A stretch of DNA of 6,116 nucleotides. It comes from Candidatus Omnitrophica bacterium 4484_49 (lineage in GTDB: Bacteria > Omnitrophota > Gorgyraeia > Kaelpiales > Kaelpiaceae). The translations under genes and the position numbers were made by a program. The DNA is taken from the NCBI GenBank assembly GCA_002085265.1, contig NATI01000077.1:1-6116 (forward strand), written 5' to 3'. Of the stretch, positions 5,711-6,116 are shown piece by piece (the stretch's first letter is position 1; every line of letters starts with the position of its first letter). The notes under the pieces are model-generated. The model was not told the DNA's origin. It did no database searches and saw only the letters and a program-made list of their open reading frames with translations.

Positions 5711-6116
5711 ATGAGGAGGTTATTGATTTTATCCGTAATTTTGATGGCGATTACTAATATCTTGTGGGCTCAGGAAAAGGTGTTGATGATTATAGCCAAA
5801 AATGGTTTCCGGGATGAGGAACTTTTCGTTCCCCGGGAGATGTTGCAGTCAAATGGTTATGAGGTGGAGATAGCTTCCACTTCCGCCGGGAGATGTAAGG
5901 GAATGCTGGGAAAAGAGGTGATGGCAGATATCTCCTTGCATGATGTGGATGTGGATAATTATTCAGCAGTTATATTTGTAGGAGGAATTGGGGCTAAATC
6001 CTACTGGAATAATGCTCGCGCCCAAGAGATAGCAAGATTAACTTATGAAAAGGGAAAAATTCTGGGTGCGATATGTCTTGCTCCCGGGATTCTGGCTCGT
6101 GCTGGAGTTCTAAAAG
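5711..6116 (+). CDS. Exported DJ-1/PfpI-family protein, cut by the window edge
   Basis: 135 codons are seen before the window ends. Residues 1-20 form a typical signal peptide: two arginines, a hydrophobic core (LLILSVILMAITNILWA), and probable cleavage after Ala20. No lipobox Cys is present, so the mature protein is probably periplasmic or secreted. The DJ-1/PfpI fold follows. EKVLMIIAKNGFRDEEL carries the conserved acidic residue, Glu37 by spacing to Phe33 and Pro41. EVEIAST is the second strand, VIFVGGIGA (87-95) is the glycine-rich loop, and the nucleophile elbow AICLAPGILARAG puts the reactive Cys at 122. The residue after this Cys is Leu, not the His found in PfpI proteases, so protease activity should not be assumed. 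Known family activities include chaperone, deglycase, hydratase and amidotransferase-like roles. The remaining C-terminal part lies outside the window. Start choice is secured by GGAGGT nine bases upstream. Confidence 0.87.
   Translation, partial: MRRLLILSVILMAITNILWAQEKVLMIIAKNGFRDEELFVPREMLQSNGYEVEIASTSAGRCKGMLGKEVMADISLHDVDVDNYSAVIFVGGIGAKSYWNNARAQEIARLTYEKGKILGAICLAPGILARAGVLK

Overview
The window is about 40% G+C and looks like a chromosomal fragment from an uncultured anaerobic, probably Gram-negative-type (diderm) bacterium. The hints are a beta-strand-rich, apparently surface-type protein at the left edge, a TMTC-like membrane glycosyltransferase with TPRs, a radical SAM protein of a type common in anaerobes and archaea, and an exported PfpI-like protein. 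I cannot name the lineage. Omnitrophota-like or other candidate-phylum bacteria would fit, but that is only an impression. I see no rRNA, tRNA, CRISPR array or insertion sequence.

Layout. Positions 1-522 (+) hold the 3' end of an unrecognised beta-rich protein. Positions 523 to about 1811 are a zone of gene decay with two convergent pseudogenes. The first is a HepT-type toxin remnant (about 633-850, +), with an in-frame stop and two frame changes, lacking its catalytic C-terminal half. The second is a radical SAM gene (859-1811, -) that has lost its middle and changed frame at the same point. A good sigma70-type promoter (1880-1908) then starts a two-gene unit: a MarR-family regulator (1942-2355) overlapping an integral membrane kinase of the dolichol/phytol/diacylglycerol kinase type (2345-2911). 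Facing it is an operon read leftwards from 5179: a GT2 glycosyltransferase resembling polyprenyl-phosphate sugar synthases (4469-5179), coupled by ATGA to a TMTC-like GT-C glycosyltransferase with C-terminal TPRs (2871-4472). The two convergent units overlap by 41 bases within coding sequence. To the right, divergently, a Nudix hydrolase (5252-5710) is followed immediately by a secreted DJ-1/PfpI protein cut by the right edge (5711-6116).

How the genes may work together. The most suggestive reading is a lipid-carrier glycosylation set. The membrane kinase could make a polyprenyl phosphate, the GT2 enzyme could load a sugar onto it, and the GT-C enzyme could transfer that sugar to a protein on the outer face of the membrane. 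The GT2/GT-C pairing is well supported by gene order and overlap. Including the convergent kinase, and control by the MarR protein, is inference.
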